A DNA stretch of 64,000 nt from Lacimicrobium sp. SS2-24 (GCF_002201535.1 NZ_NIWW01000009.1:104269-168268), one strand, 5' to 3'; counted from the first letter of the stretch, positions 9,343 to 19,640 are shown. The notes: a model not told the origin generated them from the letters alone. Numbers and translations: made by a program.

Positions 9343-9445
9343 CAAAACTCTCCTTTTAAGTCGGTCTGATTCGCCGTTACCCGTTGGCACGGCGATAACA
9401 TTCAGCCACTCCCTGGCACGTTCTCCATTGCTTCAGATAGTGCTC

Positions 9446-9805
9446 TTACTTCTGCTTTTCGGCCAGAGTGGCTACAGCAGCAGTCAGCGCATCAATGCGT
9501 GCAGACAGTTCATCAACTTTCTGCTCCATTTCTGGCTTGTCCAGGCCGAGCTTCTGACGAACTTCGGCAACGCGGGCTTCAACGTTCGTTTTAGCCTTGA
9601 TTTTGCCTTTCGCTTCGGTTTCCAATTTGGTACCTTTAGCTACCAGTTCATCAAACATTTTTGATGCGTCGGCATTGAGCTTTTCGTAACGTCCCTGAAC
9701 TTCGTCCAGGCTCTTACCATAGGCACCCAGGCCTGCCAGCCAGATTTTACGGGCAAAGTCTTCGGCGTCGTTTACTGTGTTTTTAATGCTGTCTAATTTA
9801 GTCAT
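9446..9805 (-). CDS. Phasin family protein (PhaI type)
   Basis: A 119-residue, almost fully helical, lysine- and glutamate-rich protein. It carries the phasin motif KIWLAGLGAYGKSLDEVQ near residues 20-37 and ends in a heptad region likely to form a coiled coil. Phasins coat polyhydroxyalkanoate granules, and some act as general stress chaperones. The motif is shared with the downstream protein, so the two are probably paralogues of a PhaI/PhaF pair. Confidence 0.85.
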   Translation of the reverse strand: MTKLDSIKNTVNDAEDFARKIWLAGLGAYGKSLDEVQGRYEKLNADASKMFDELVAKGTKLETEAKGKIKAKTNVEARVAEVRQKLGLDKPEMEQKVDELSARIDALTAAVATLAEKQK

Positions 9806-10166
9806 GGTTGGTCTCCGTTATGTATCAACGATGCTAAGATTACGCTGCCAAATTAGAATCCGCATACTAACTGTACAATTTTTCCTGAAATCTGCAGAAA
9901 TAAAACTTATCTCATTGATAAATATAGATTTAAAAATTCTTGTTTTTATCACTCCGGACTGAGTTGTAACATTCTTTGTCGACGTGGGAACTGCGCTTCG
10001 AATTCGCTCTCCAAGTCATCGCAGAGAATACATATCGCCACGTTCACCTTGGATTACGGGTAAATGACCCCATAACAACTGGCTAATCATGCCGGTTTAA
10101 CGCAAGCTCATGTCGCTACATGTGACAAACAATAAGCTAAAAAGCACAACACGATTTGGAAGGGCA
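9806..10166. other. Divergent intergenic region, no gene seen
   Basis: About 360 bp between the phasin and MoxR genes. It is AT-rich around 9880-9960 and must hold both promoters. I see no convincing ORF, RNA gene or repeat, and no promoter clear enough to assign. Confidence 0.5.
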
Positions 10167-11123
10167 ATGGCAGTAGAACAATTTAAGCAACTTCAACGTT
10201 ATCTGGATGCCCAGGTTCTGGGCCAATCCACCCTCACCCGCAATATCCTGATTGCCTTGCTGGCAGATGGGCATCTCTTGGTTGAAGGCCCACCCGGATT
10301 GGCGAAAACCCGTGCGGTAAACGCTCTGGCCAAGGGTATAGAAGGAGACTTTCACCGTGTTCAGTTTACACCGGATTTGTTGCCCGCTGATCTGACCGGT
10401 ACTGATATCTATCGCCCGGAAGACGGCTCTTTCGTATTCCAGCAAGGTCCCTTATTTCATAACCTGGTGTTGGCCGATGAAATCAACCGCGCCCCGGCGA
10501 AAGTGCAGTCTGCCCTGCTCGAAGCCATGGCAGAGCGACAAATCACCGTGGGCAATAAGACCTATGCGTTGCCGCCGTTGTTTCTGGTGATGGCAACACA
10601 GAACCCCATTGAGCAGGAGGGTACCTACCCCTTGCCTGAAGCCCAACTAGACCGCTTTTTGATGCATCTGGAAATTGATTATCCCGGGGCCGAGACGGAA
10701 CTTGAGATTCTGCGTCTTACCCGCAACGAAGCTTTGCACCTTAAGCAAGTCGCCGCGCCTAACCTGAAGCAAGAAGATATCTTCGCCGCCAGAGAAGAGG
10801 TGCTGCAGATTCACCTGGCCGAGGCATTGGAGCAGTATCTGGTGCAACTCATCATGGCGACACGGTTACCTGAGAAGCTGGACGAAGAATTAGCCGGCTG
10901 GATTGAATTTGGCGCCAGCCCCCGCGCAACCATTTCTCTTGACCGCTGCGCGCGCGCACATGCCTGGCTGGCGGGTCGCGACTTTGTAGGTCCTGATGAT
11001 ATTCAGGCGGTGTTTGCCAATGTTCTGCGTCATCGCTTATTGCTCAGCTATGAGGCTGAGGCGCAGGGCATTACCGCAAATACTGTCCTGGCCCGAATCC
11101 TGGAACTGGTTCCGGTACCATAG
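10167..11123 (+). CDS. MoxR family AAA+ ATPase
   Basis: A 318-residue MoxR-type ATPase. Walker A is GPPGLAKT and Walker B is LADEINRAPAKVQSALLEAM; sensor 1 is MATQNPIEQEGTYPLPEAQLDR, read in parts. MoxR proteins act as chaperone-like ATPases with VWA-domain partners, and the next genes supply those partners. ATG at 10167 is preferred because GGAAGG sits just upstream; an earlier in-frame ATG at 10110 lacks this. It opens a tightly packed six-gene operon. Confidence 0.93.
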   Translation: MAVEQFKQLQRYLDAQVLGQSTLTRNILIALLADGHLLVEGPPGLAKTRAVNALAKGIEGDFHRVQFTPDLLPADLTGTDIYRPEDGSFVFQQGPLFHNLVLADEINRAPAKVQSALLEAMAERQITVGNKTYALPPLFLVMATQNPIEQEGTYPLPEAQLDRFLMHLEIDYPGAETELEILRLTRNEALHLKQVAAPNLKQEDIFAAREEVLQIHLAEALEQYLVQLIMATRLPEKLDEELAGWIEFGASPRATISLDRCARAHAWLAGRDFVGPDDIQAVFANVLRHRLLLSYEAEAQGITANTVLARILELVPVP

Positions 11124-11132
11124 GAGTTGTCT

Positions 11133-12065
11133 GTGCAGGAGATAACCCAATGGCTTGAGCGACATCAGACCGATGGCGTCAATCTGACATTGACCGAGTT
11201 GCTTCATTATCAGAGCAAGACAGCCATGCTGGATCTGAGTCCCAGAAAAACCATTCAGTCCAAGCTTGCTGGCACCTATCTGGCTAAAACCCGTGGTCGT
11301 GGCATGGAGTTTGATGAGGCCCGCCATTACCAACCCGGGGATGATATCCGCGCCATAGACTGGCGCGTGACGGCACGCACCGGTAAGACTCATACCAAGC
11401 TGTACCAGGAAGAGAAAGAGCGCCCCATTTTCGTGCTCACCGATCTCAGTGCCAGCATGCATTTCGGCACCCAGTTCGTGTTTAAGTCGGTTCAGGCTGC
11501 CCATTTGAGTGCCCTGATTGCCTGGTCAGCAAGAAAGCGCGGCGATCGTATTGGTGGCCTAATTTATAATCAGACAGAACATCTAGAATACAAGCCCATG
11601 ACGCGGCAAAAGGCGGTACTGTCACTGCTCAATGGCCTGCTTAAACTGCATGCCCGGTCGACCCAATCGCCCCAAGTCAATTTTACCGAGGCCTGCGCAA
11701 GAATGCGGCGCATGGCACACCCCGGCAGCCTGATTTTTATCATCAGTGATTTTCGTCAGTTTGATGAACAAGCCCGACAGCATTTATTCCAACTCAGTCG
11801 CCACTGCGAGCTGGTGGCCTATCCCATCAGCGATCCATTCGAACATGAATTGCCGCAGGTTCAGGTGCCCCAACAAGTCAGTATTACCGACGATCAGGTC
11901 ACGCGTTCGTTGATCTTAGGGGAGGAGAAGACTGAGACCCTGTACCGCCAGCGCCATCAGCAGCAACTGGCATACCTCCACACCCAATTGAAACAGTGTC
12001 GCTGTCAGGTCTTACCCATCAGCTCAGGGTTATCACTGGAATTGCAGTTGGGAGGTAAGCTATGA
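11133..12065 (+). CDS. DUF58 domain protein (MoxR-associated)
   Basis: A 310-residue protein. A central block typical of DUF58 (GRGMEFDEARHYQPGDDIR, then IDWRVTARTG) is followed by a VWA-like MIDAS motif (DLSAS). Such proteins nearly always sit next to MoxR and are thought to be its targets in assembling or activating a metal-binding complex. GTG at 11133 is chosen because AGGAG lies six bases before it; a TTG at 11127 is too close. It overlaps the next gene by 4 bp. Confidence 0.88.
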   Translation: MQEITQWLERHQTDGVNLTLTELLHYQSKTAMLDLSPRKTIQSKLAGTYLAKTRGRGMEFDEARHYQPGDDIRAIDWRVTARTGKTHTKLYQEEKERPIFVLTDLSASMHFGTQFVFKSVQAAHLSALIAWSARKRGDRIGGLIYNQTEHLEYKPMTRQKAVLSLLNGLLKLHARSTQSPQVNFTEACARMRRMAHPGSLIFIISDFRQFDEQARQHLFQLSRHCELVAYPISDPFEHELPQVQVPQQVSITDDQVTRSLILGEEKTETLYRQRHQQQLAYLHTQLKQCRCQVLPISSGLSLELQLGGKL

Positions 12066-12553
12066 ATACGCCAGCCACTGCGCAGCTGCGGGATATTCAT
12101 CTGCCCGAAACCGTCGGATGGTGGCCACCGGCACCAGGCTGGTGGTTGCTGGCCCTGTTCCTCATCGTAATAGTGATACTTATCGCTCGCTGGCAGTTGA
12201 GAGCCTATCGTTATCGCTGCGCCATCCGTCAGGCATTGCAGGAACTGGAGCAGATCAGTGCCGAGCAGCCGAACTGGCCACAACACCTCAATAGCCTGTT
12301 AAAGCGTCTCGCACTAAGCTATTTCCCGCGCGAGCAGACGGCCTCATTGCATCAGCAGCAGTGGCTGGATTTTTTAGTGGAAAGATTACCCAAAGCCAAA
12401 CAATCTGACTTTGCAGACCGCTACCAGCTGCTGCTGAATAGTCTTTATCAACGCCAGCCAAGCGAGCTGGATATCAAACTTTATAAGACACTGGCCAAAG
12501 ACTGGATACGCCGGGCCCTGCCACCTGCCAAAAAGGAGGCGAGCCATGTTTGA
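12062..12553 (+). CDS. DUF4381 membrane protein
   Basis: A 163-residue protein with one membrane segment near residues 28-47 (WWLLALFLIVIVILIARW), preceded by the DIHLPE...WWPPAPGW signature of DUF4381. The cytoplasmic C-terminal part is helical. DUF4381 proteins occur only in MoxR/VWA operons and their role is unknown. The start overlaps the DUF58 stop (ATGA-type) and the end overlaps the next gene by 8 bp, so translation is probably coupled. Confidence 0.85.
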   Translation: MNTPATAQLRDIHLPETVGWWPPAPGWWLLALFLIVIVILIARWQLRAYRYRCAIRQALQELEQISAEQPNWPQHLNSLLKRLALSYFPREQTASLHQQQWLDFLVERLPKAKQSDFADRYQLLLNSLYQRQPSELDIKLYKTLAKDWIRRALPPAKKEASHV

Positions 12554-13547
12554 ATTTGCCTGGCTTTGGGCGTTGCTTGCCTTGCCTCTTCCACTTTTGA
12601 TTAGACTGCTGCCATCCCGTGGACAAGTGCAGACAGCGGCCCTGCGAGTGCCTCAGGTAGACAGCGACCTGCCCGGAGTAACCTTTAGAACGGGAACACA
12701 CCCTGCCCGTCTTGGACTGGCGGCCCTGGCCTGGATTTGCCTGGTCCTCGCCGCGGCACGGCCACAATGGTTGGGTGAACCGATAAATATTCCCGCAAAA
12801 GGCCGCGACCTGATGGTTGCGGTGGACTTGTCCGGCAGCATGAAAGTTGAAGACATGGTGGTTAATGGCCAGCAAGTGGACCGACTAAAAATGATCAAAC
12901 ACGTATTGGGCGATTTCATTCAACGTCGCGTGGGTGACCGTCTTGGACTGATATTGTTTGCGGATACCGCGTATCTGCAAGCTCCCCTTACCTACGACAG
13001 AGACACAGTTGCCCAGCTTCTGGATGAGACTGTCATCGGCTTAGTGGGCGATCAGACGGCCATTGGCGATGCCATCGGCCTGGCGGTTAAACGCTTTGAA
13101 ACCCGCGAGGAGTCTAATCGCATACTGATTTTGCTCACAGACGGTCAGAACACGGCAGGGAACATCAGTCCTGAGCAGGCCAATGAACTGGCGGTGGCGA
13201 ACAAGGTGACCATTTACCCCATTGGTGTGGGTGCAGATCAAATGCTGGTACAGAGCTTCTTTGGCAATCGTCGGGTCAATCCCTCTGCAGATCTGGACGA
13301 GGATATGCTTACTGAGCTGGCGAAAAGCACCGGTGGACAGTATTTCCGGGCCCGCGACACACAGAGTCTCGAAGCCATCTATTCACGGCTGGATGAACTC
13401 GAACCCATTGCCCGGGAAAGTCGTCAAATGCGACCACAGAGCGCCTTATTTTACTATCCGCTGGCGCTGGCCTTGTTGCTCAGTGTCGCGCTCTGTCTGC
13501 CCTCCCTCTGGCAATGGCTTCGTCTGAGGAGGAGAAGCGCAGTATGA
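12546..13547 (+). CDS. batA: VWA domain membrane protein, BatA-like
   Basis: A 333-residue inner-membrane protein. Two N-terminal membrane segments (about residues 5-20 and 55-75) and one C-terminal one bracket a von Willebrand A domain with a complete MIDAS motif (DLSGS at about residue 95). Bat proteins were named for Bacteroides aerotolerance. The usual reading is a periplasmic VWA complex energised by MoxR. A GGAGG-type site precedes the start inside the DUF4381 end. Confidence 0.88.
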   Translation: MFEFAWLWALLALPLPLLIRLLPSRGQVQTAALRVPQVDSDLPGVTFRTGTHPARLGLAALAWICLVLAAARPQWLGEPINIPAKGRDLMVAVDLSGSMKVEDMVVNGQQVDRLKMIKHVLGDFIQRRVGDRLGLILFADTAYLQAPLTYDRDTVAQLLDETVIGLVGDQTAIGDAIGLAVKRFETREESNRILILLTDGQNTAGNISPEQANELAVANKVTIYPIGVGADQMLVQSFFGNRRVNPSADLDEDMLTELAKSTGGQYFRARDTQSLEAIYSRLDELEPIARESRQMRPQSALFYYPLALALLLSVALCLPSLWQWLRLRRRSAV

Positions 13548-15376
13548 TGTGGCTCGATGCATTTCATTTTCTTCGTCCGGCATGGCTGCTGGCACTGATC
13601 CCACTGTTACTGATTTTTCTGTTGTTGCGCTATCTGCAACGCCATCGCAGTGGCTGGCAAAACGTGTTGGCCCCCCACCTCTATCAACACCTGCTGAGCG
13701 CTCGTGGTGGATTAAGAAACAAGCCTCCTTTATACCTGTTGGGACTGGCCTGGGTCATTGCCTGTCTGGCGCTGGCAGGTCCCACCTGGGAACGTCTGCC
13801 GCAACCCGTCTACCAGTTACACACCGGTAAAGTCGTGGTCATGGACATGTCCTTTTCAATGCGGGCGACAGATATCACCCCGGATCGTCTCACCCGGGCC
13901 AGATATAAAGCCATCGACTTGATTAAGCAGATCACCGAGGGGGAAACCGGTCTGGTGGCCTATGCCGGCGATGCCTTTGTGATCAGCCCATTAAGCACTG
14001 ACAGTGAAACCCTGATCAGTCTTATCCCTGCGCTATCCCCCGAGATCATGCCGGTCCCGGGCAGTGATCCGCAAAGCGGTATTCAATTGGCTATCGAGTT
14101 GCTGCAAAGCGCCGGCTACCAGGAAGGCGAAATATTCTGGCTCACCGACGGTGTGGAAATGGCCCAGGTAGCTCCGATAACGCGTCTGATTAATCAGAGT
14201 GACTATCGTCTTTCGGTGCTGGCCGTTGGCACAGAAGAAGGTGCGCCAATCTCCCTGCAAAATGGAGAACTGATGAAAGACGGCAGTGGCAGCATTGTGA
14301 TCCCCAAACTTGAGGCCGACAACCTGCAACTGATCGCACGCCAGGGAGGCGGCGTCTATAGCGCATTGCGAGCGGATGACAGTGATATTGAACGGTTGGT
14401 CAACCAGGCACTTTTGAGTCGCGACAAGACCGAGGAGCAACAAAAAGAAGACCATCAGGGGGATCAGTGGTACGAAGCCGGTCCCTACCTTATCCTGCTG
14501 CTGTTACCCCTTGCTGCATATGGATTCAGACGGGGATTATTGGGTATAGGCCTGGCCTGCTTGCTGTTCCCCACTGTATACACGCCTCAGGTACAGGCCA
14601 GTGTGTGGGAGGACCTGTGGCAACGTGCCGATCAACAGGGACAACAGGCGTTTAACCAGCAAGAGTATGAGAGCGCCGCAGAAAAATTTGACGACCCACT
14701 TTGGCAAGGTAGTGCTCATTATCGAAATGGTGACTATGACAAGGCGCTGGAAGCCTTCGCTCGGGCCGAGGGACCGCAAGCCTGGTACAACCGGGGCAAC
14801 GCTCTGGCACAGCTTGGTCAGCTTGAGGAGGCTATAGAGGCCTATGACAAAGCCCTGGAAGCACAACCCGGACACGAGGATGCTCGTTTCAACAAAGCCT
14901 TGCTGGAAAAACAAAAACAGCAGCAGGAAGAACAGCAATCACAGCAGCAGCAGTCTTCTGATCAGAATCAGCAACAAGACAAAGACCAGCAAGGTGAAAG
15001 TCAGGACCAACAGGGGCAGCAGAGTCAAAAGTCGTCTGATCAACAAGACCAGAATGCACCACCGGAGTCAGAGCAGTCAGAGCAGTCAGAGCAGCAAACA
15101 GAATCACAACCCGAACAACAAGAGCAGCAGGACAGCCAGCAGCAGGCTGAAGAAAAGAATGCATCTGACAATGAAGAGTCCTCTGAACAACCCCAGGCGA
15201 CACAGGCGCAGGAGCAGCCGCTAACCGATGAAGAGCGTGAACAACAACAGCGACTCGAAAAACTGCTACGCCGCGTGCCCGATGATCCGGCTTACCTGCT
15301 CAAACGCAAAATGCTGCTGGAAAATCAGCAACGTCGTCGCCAATCACTTCCAAACAGGTTACAAAGGAACTGGTAA
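13544..15376 (+). CDS. batB: VWA plus TPR protein, BatB-BatC fusion
   Basis: A 610-residue protein. Membrane segments near residues 15-32 and 60-77 are followed by a VWA domain with MIDAS DMSFS, another membrane pair near residues 310-350, then TPR units (about 375-450) containing AWYNRGNALAQLGQLEEAIE. A long Gln/Ser/Glu low-complexity stretch follows and a basic C-terminus ends the protein. In other bacteria the VWA (BatB) and TPR (BatC) parts can be separate, so this is a fusion. ATG at 13544 overlaps the batA stop and has AGGAGGAG upstream. It ends one base into batD. Confidence 0.87.
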   Translation: MMWLDAFHFLRPAWLLALIPLLLIFLLLRYLQRHRSGWQNVLAPHLYQHLLSARGGLRNKPPLYLLGLAWVIACLALAGPTWERLPQPVYQLHTGKVVVMDMSFSMRATDITPDRLTRARYKAIDLIKQITEGETGLVAYAGDAFVISPLSTDSETLISLIPALSPEIMPVPGSDPQSGIQLAIELLQSAGYQEGEIFWLTDGVEMAQVAPITRLINQSDYRLSVLAVGTEEGAPISLQNGELMKDGSGSIVIPKLEADNLQLIARQGGGVYSALRADDSDIERLVNQALLSRDKTEEQQKEDHQGDQWYEAGPYLILLLLPLAAYGFRRGLLGIGLACLLFPTVYTPQVQASVWEDLWQRADQQGQQAFNQQEYESAAEKFDDPLWQGSAHYRNGDYDKALEAFARAEGPQAWYNRGNALAQLGQLEEAIEAYDKALEAQPGHEDARFNKALLEKQKQQQEEQQSQQQQSSDQNQQQDKDQQGESQDQQGQQSQKSSDQQDQNAPPESEQSEQSEQQTESQPEQQEQQDSQQQAEEKNASDNEESSEQPQATQAQEQPLTDEEREQQQRLEKLLRRVPDDPAYLLKRKMLLENQQRRRQSLPNRLQRNW

Positions 15377-17121
15377 TGCAGAATGTATTCCGACCCAAGC
15401 AATTCTTGTGGCTACCACTCACCTTGTGGGCACTGCTGTGCGCCACCTCGTACGCTGACGTAACCGAGGTCACCGCAAGTGTGGACAAAAACCCGGCCAT
15501 GGTCGATGAAGCCATTATTCTTGAGGTGACGGCGAATGATGTGGTGGACAACAACCTGTTCGATGCGTCACCACTGCTTAAGGATTTTGTGGTTGGACGC
15601 ACTTCCGTCAGTACTCAGACACAAATTATCAATTTCGATATGACCCGCACCACACGATGGACCACACGACTGATCCCGCGTAAGCCCGGGCGTTATACCA
15701 TTCCGGCGTTTGATATCGCCGGACAGCGCTCTGCTCCGATTGAGCTGATGGTACTACCCGCCAGCCAGGCTACGGCGGATCAGGCCAGAGATATCTATAT
15801 CGAAGCCGAAGTCGACTTGACAAAAGTGTATCTGCAGCAACAAATACACTATGTTGCTAAGTTGTATTTGTCCCGTGACCTGCAGCGCGGAAGCCTGACC
15901 GCGCCGCAGCTGGAAAATGCGGATATTCGCCAGATAGGTAAAGACAAAGAATACTCTGAAATTGCAAAAGGACAGCGCTATCGGGTGATAGAGCGCCGTT
16001 TTGCCATCATCCCTCAGTCCAGCGGCAACTTTACCATTGAAGGCCCGATTTTTGATGGTGAGGTGTCTCAGCCCAGTAACCGTTCTTACGGCTTTTTTAA
16101 CCAGTCGAAAGCCGTCAGCCGGGTTGGTAATGCCATCGACATTGAAGTGCTACCGATGCCGGATAATTATCAGCAGCACTGGTTACCCAGTGAGTATGTG
16201 GAATTACATCAGGAATGGCAAAATGGCGGCGACGAATACCGTGTTGGCGAGCCTATTACCCGCATCCTGACGTTAACCGCATTAGGTGTCGTTGAAGAAC
16301 AGTTACCCGAAATCAACAGCCAATACCCGGCCACAGTAAAAAGTTATCCGGATCAGGCCAGTACCAGCACCGTTGAAAAAGACGATACCCTGGTAGCGCA
16401 GCGCCGTGAAACCATCGCAATCATCCCCACACAACCTGGCGAGTTAACCCTGCCGGAAATCCGTGTGCCCTGGTTTAACACCCTCACCGGGCAGACCGAG
16501 TATGCCCGGCTACCGGCACAGACTCTCAGCGTTGCCCCGGCACAAATGCCTCAGGGTGGACCTGTGCAGGGCTCTTCAGCACAGACGCCCGCTGCAGCGC
16601 CAAAGGATGCTGCTACCGATGCACAGGAGCCGCCAGCCACTGATCGCAGCCACAATACAGAGTTGGAGACCACAACCGGCATCAATTGGTGGGCGCTCAC
16701 CAGTGGGATCTTACTGGTGCTGTGGGTGCTGACACTAGGACTGTGGTGGAGATACAAACGTACCAGCCCCGTGACAACACAACGGAGCGAGGCGGGTGCC
16801 ACAAAGCAAGACGAAGCGAAACTTTGGCAGAGTCTGCAACAGGCTGTAAAACAACAAGACAGCAAGGCGGTTATCGACGCTCTCACACCCTGGTTATGTC
16901 ATCATCTCAACATGCAGGGAACCCTGGCCGAGTGTCAGCAACACCTCAATGACCCAGAACTCAACGAACAGATCAATCATCTTCTGGCCAGTCGTTATGG
17001 TAAACAGACTGGTCATTGGCAAGGAAACAAACTGATCGCTTTATTGCAACAACACCGTAAAACATCCAGACAGTCAACACATCGGCCGGGCCATAAACTG
17101 GTTTCGCTGAAAATTGAATGA
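15376..17121 (+). CDS. batD: BatD family protein (oxygen tolerance)
   Basis: A 581-residue BatD-like protein with a signal peptide (cleavage after TSYA), several beta-rich immunoglobulin-like segments facing the periplasm, a membrane segment near residues 437-458 (WWALTSGILLVLWVLTLGLWW) and a short cytoplasmic helical tail. It is the last Bat component here and overlaps batB by one base. The region before the membrane segment is Ala/Pro/Thr-rich and probably unstructured. Confidence 0.85.
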   Translation: MQNVFRPKQFLWLPLTLWALLCATSYADVTEVTASVDKNPAMVDEAIILEVTANDVVDNNLFDASPLLKDFVVGRTSVSTQTQIINFDMTRTTRWTTRLIPRKPGRYTIPAFDIAGQRSAPIELMVLPASQATADQARDIYIEAEVDLTKVYLQQQIHYVAKLYLSRDLQRGSLTAPQLENADIRQIGKDKEYSEIAKGQRYRVIERRFAIIPQSSGNFTIEGPIFDGEVSQPSNRSYGFFNQSKAVSRVGNAIDIEVLPMPDNYQQHWLPSEYVELHQEWQNGGDEYRVGEPITRILTLTALGVVEEQLPEINSQYPATVKSYPDQASTSTVEKDDTLVAQRRETIAIIPTQPGELTLPEIRVPWFNTLTGQTEYARLPAQTLSVAPAQMPQGGPVQGSSAQTPAAAPKDAATDAQEPPATDRSHNTELETTTGINWWALTSGILLVLWVLTLGLWWRYKRTSPVTTQRSEAGATKQDEAKLWQSLQQAVKQQDSKAVIDALTPWLCHHLNMQGTLAECQQHLNDPELNEQINHLLASRYGKQTGHWQGNKLIALLQQHRKTSRQSTHRPGHKLVSLKIE

Positions 17122-17150
17122 CCACTTTTCCCGACAGAAACAGGATTATA

Positions 17151-18989
17151 ATGATGAATGCTAAACCGATATTGCAGGCCAGTCTGATTGCCCTGGCCGT
17201 TGCTGGCTGCAGTCCAGCTCCACAATCTCAGCAACCAGAACAACCTCAGACAGCGCAGCAACAAAGTGAATCTCAGCGCCTGGCCGCTTTTTTTGAACAA
17301 AGCTATGAGCAGGATCTGCAACGCTCACCAATGCTGCAAAGCTACCGTGGCCTGAAATCCGATTATGATAAATGGGATGATGTTTCAGAAGCCTTTAATG
17401 AGGAAACTGCAGCCCTTCTCAAAGCCCGCCTGGCGACACTGGAAAGCTTTGATCTGAGTAAACTCAGTAAACAGGAACAACTCAGCCACAGTGTTTTCAA
17501 AGCTGACGTTGAGCGCAAACTAGCCAATGACGACTTTCGCCATCATACCTATATCATGGATCAGTTCCGCGCCTGGCACACCACCGTTCCCAGTTTCCTG
17601 ATCAATATTCACAGTGTGAAAAGTCTCGATGATGCACAAGCCTATATCGGCCGCCTGCAAGGAGTAGAGCAGCTGTTTGACCAGGTGATTAACCAATTAA
17701 AAATCCGTGAAAAGCTGGGTGTCTTTCCACCTAAATGGTCCTACGAGCAAATGATTGTTGCCGCCAGAAATGTGATCACCGGCGTGCCCTTTGCACAAAT
17801 GCAGGAACCCTCAACCCTGTGGGAAGATTTTTCTCAGAAAGTGGCCGCACTGGAAATAGATCAAACCGAAAAAGACGATCTGATGGAACAGGCCAGAACC
17901 GCCCTGATCACGAAAGTGGGACCGGCCTACGAAAAATTGATTGACGAACTCGCCCATCAACAGGCTTTATCACCTGAAGGTGACGGCGTGTGGCGACTGC
18001 CAAAGGGTGACGAGTGGTATAAAAACCGTCTTGCCTGGTTTACCACCACCGACCTGAATGCCGAACAGGTGCACCAGATTGGTCTGGACAATGTCGCGCG
18101 TATCCACAACCAAATGCGTGACATCATGGAGCAAGTGAACTTTAACGGTGACCTGAGTGAATTTTTTGAGTTCATGCGCAGCGACGAACAGTTCTACTAT
18201 CCGGCCACCCCCGAGGGCCGTCAGCGCTACCTCAGTGAAGCCAAAGCCCTGATTGACACCATGGAAAAAGAGATTCCGGCGTATTTCGGCTTGCTGCCTA
18301 AGGCGGACATGATCGTGAAACGGGTCGAGCCCTTCAGAGAAAAATCTGCTGGTAAGGCGTTCTATCAAAGCCCGGCCAAAGACGGCAGTCGACCGGGTAT
18401 TTACTATGCCAACCTCTACAACATGCGTGATATGCCCACTTATCAGATGGAGGCCCTGGCCTATCATGAGGGTATCCCCGGGCATCATATGCAACGGGCT
18501 ATCGCTCAGGAATTAGACGGCATTCCTGAGTTTCAGAAGTACGTGTCGTTTACCGCTTATACCGAAGGATGGGGGTTATACACCGAAGAACTGGCCAAAG
18601 ATATGGGCTTTTATAAAGACCCCTATTCTGATTTCGGTCGACTGGCAATGGAATTGTGGCGAGCCTGTCGCCTGGTGGTGGATACCGGTATCCACGCCAA
18701 ACAGTGGAGCCGTGAGCAAGCCATTGACTACCTGATCAAAAATACCCCTAACCCGGCTGGCGACGCAACCAAAGCTATCGAACGTTATATCGCTATGCCA
18801 GGGCAGGCAACCGCGTATATGATTGGCAAACTCAAGATCATGGAGCTGAGACAGTCGGCCATGGATGCCTTAGGCGAGAACTTTGACTACCGTGGTTTTC
18901 ATGATGAAATCCTCAAGGATGGTCCCGTCCCCATGGATATCCTGGAGACAAAACTGCGCAACTGGATAGAAAACATCAAGCAGAGATAA
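17151..18989 (+). CDS. DUF885 family lipoprotein, putative zinc metallopeptidase
   Basis: A 612-residue protein. The N-terminus is a lipoprotein signal (LIALAVAGCS), then a Gln-rich linker, then a long helical DUF885 domain. It contains YHEGIPGHHMQ, a HExxxH-type metal motif, with a downstream Glu-rich helix (YTEGWGLYTEELAKDMG). DUF885 members are putative peptidases of M3/M32-like fold, here exposed to the periplasm or outer membrane. ATG 17151 is preferred, with AGGA upstream. It follows batD by 29 bp and may be read from the same transcript. A hairpin terminator follows. Confidence 0.87.
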   Translation: MMNAKPILQASLIALAVAGCSPAPQSQQPEQPQTAQQQSESQRLAAFFEQSYEQDLQRSPMLQSYRGLKSDYDKWDDVSEAFNEETAALLKARLATLESFDLSKLSKQEQLSHSVFKADVERKLANDDFRHHTYIMDQFRAWHTTVPSFLINIHSVKSLDDAQAYIGRLQGVEQLFDQVINQLKIREKLGVFPPKWSYEQMIVAARNVITGVPFAQMQEPSTLWEDFSQKVAALEIDQTEKDDLMEQARTALITKVGPAYEKLIDELAHQQALSPEGDGVWRLPKGDEWYKNRLAWFTTTDLNAEQVHQIGLDNVARIHNQMRDIMEQVNFNGDLSEFFEFMRSDEQFYYPATPEGRQRYLSEAKALIDTMEKEIPAYFGLLPKADMIVKRVEPFREKSAGKAFYQSPAKDGSRPGIYYANLYNMRDMPTYQMEALAYHEGIPGHHMQRAIAQELDGIPEFQKYVSFTAYTEGWGLYTEELAKDMGFYKDPYSDFGRLAMELWRACRLVVDTGIHAKQWSREQAIDYLIKNTPNPAGDATKAIERYIAMPGQATAYMIGKLKIMELRQSAMDALGENFDYRGFHDEILKDGPVPMDILETKLRNWIENIKQR

Positions 18990-18997
18990 TTCAGTCG

Positions 18998-19027
18998 AAA
19001 AAAGTCCGGTGAATGCCGGACTTTTTT
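18998..19027 (+). terminator. Intrinsic terminator after the DUF885 gene
   Basis: AGTCCGG and CCGGACT pair, followed by T6. It closes the Bat/DUF885 transcript. Confidence 0.85.
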
Positions 19028-19127
19028 GTATCAGGGAATGATGCCCGTATACTGCGATAACAGCAATCTGGTAACAAACTTTATGTTTTCACGAAAGCAA
19101 AGTGGATCGACCCCGGTCAATACCCAC

Positions 19128-19640
19128 ATGATAAGCAAACAAAAACGCTACGAGACGCTGGTGCAGGCACTGCATGGCGATATTTATCGCTACGCCTACT
19201 GGCTTGTGGGAAACAAAGCGGTAGCTGAGGACATTACTCAGGAGACGTTCTTAAGGGCGTGGAAATCACTGGATTCGCTGAATGATGAAAAAGCGGCAAA
19301 ATCCTGGCTGATTACCATCCTGCGGCGCGAGAATGCCCGTCGTTTCGAGCGCAAACAGTTTGATTTGGTCGATATGGATGATGTGACTCTGTCTGATGAC
19401 GGGCCGGGCCATGAGACCCAGTTAGAGCATCGGGAATTGCACAGACTGATGGCCGGCCTGAGTGAAGAATACCGTGAACCCCTTATTTTACAAATCATGT
19501 TTGGTTTCAGTGGTGACGAAATTGCCGCTCAGCTGGACCTGAATAAAAACACCGTCATGACCCGTTTATTCCGGGCCAGAAATCAGATTAAAGAGGCCTT
19601 AGACAGTCATGACTCAGCAAGAGGGCGTAAAAATGGATGA
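19128..19640 (+). CDS. Sigma-70 family (ECF-type) RNA polymerase sigma factor
   Basis: About 170 residues, the size of an ECF sigma factor. Region 2 is clear (YRYAYWLVGNKAVAEDITQE, then FLRAWKSLDSL) and region 4 ends in a helix-turn-helix (FSGDEIAAQLDLNKNTVMTR). It is followed, with 8 bp overlap, by a DUF3379 membrane protein that probably acts as its anti-sigma. The start at 19128 gives the usual family length. ATG 19083 would add 15 residues; neither has a strong ribosome binding site. Confidence 0.85.
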   Translation: MISKQKRYETLVQALHGDIYRYAYWLVGNKAVAEDITQETFLRAWKSLDSLNDEKAAKSWLITILRRENARRFERKQFDLVDMDDVTLSDDGPGHETQLEHRELHRLMAGLSEEYREPLILQIMFGFSGDEIAAQLDLNKNTVMTRLFRARNQIKEALDSHDSARGRKNG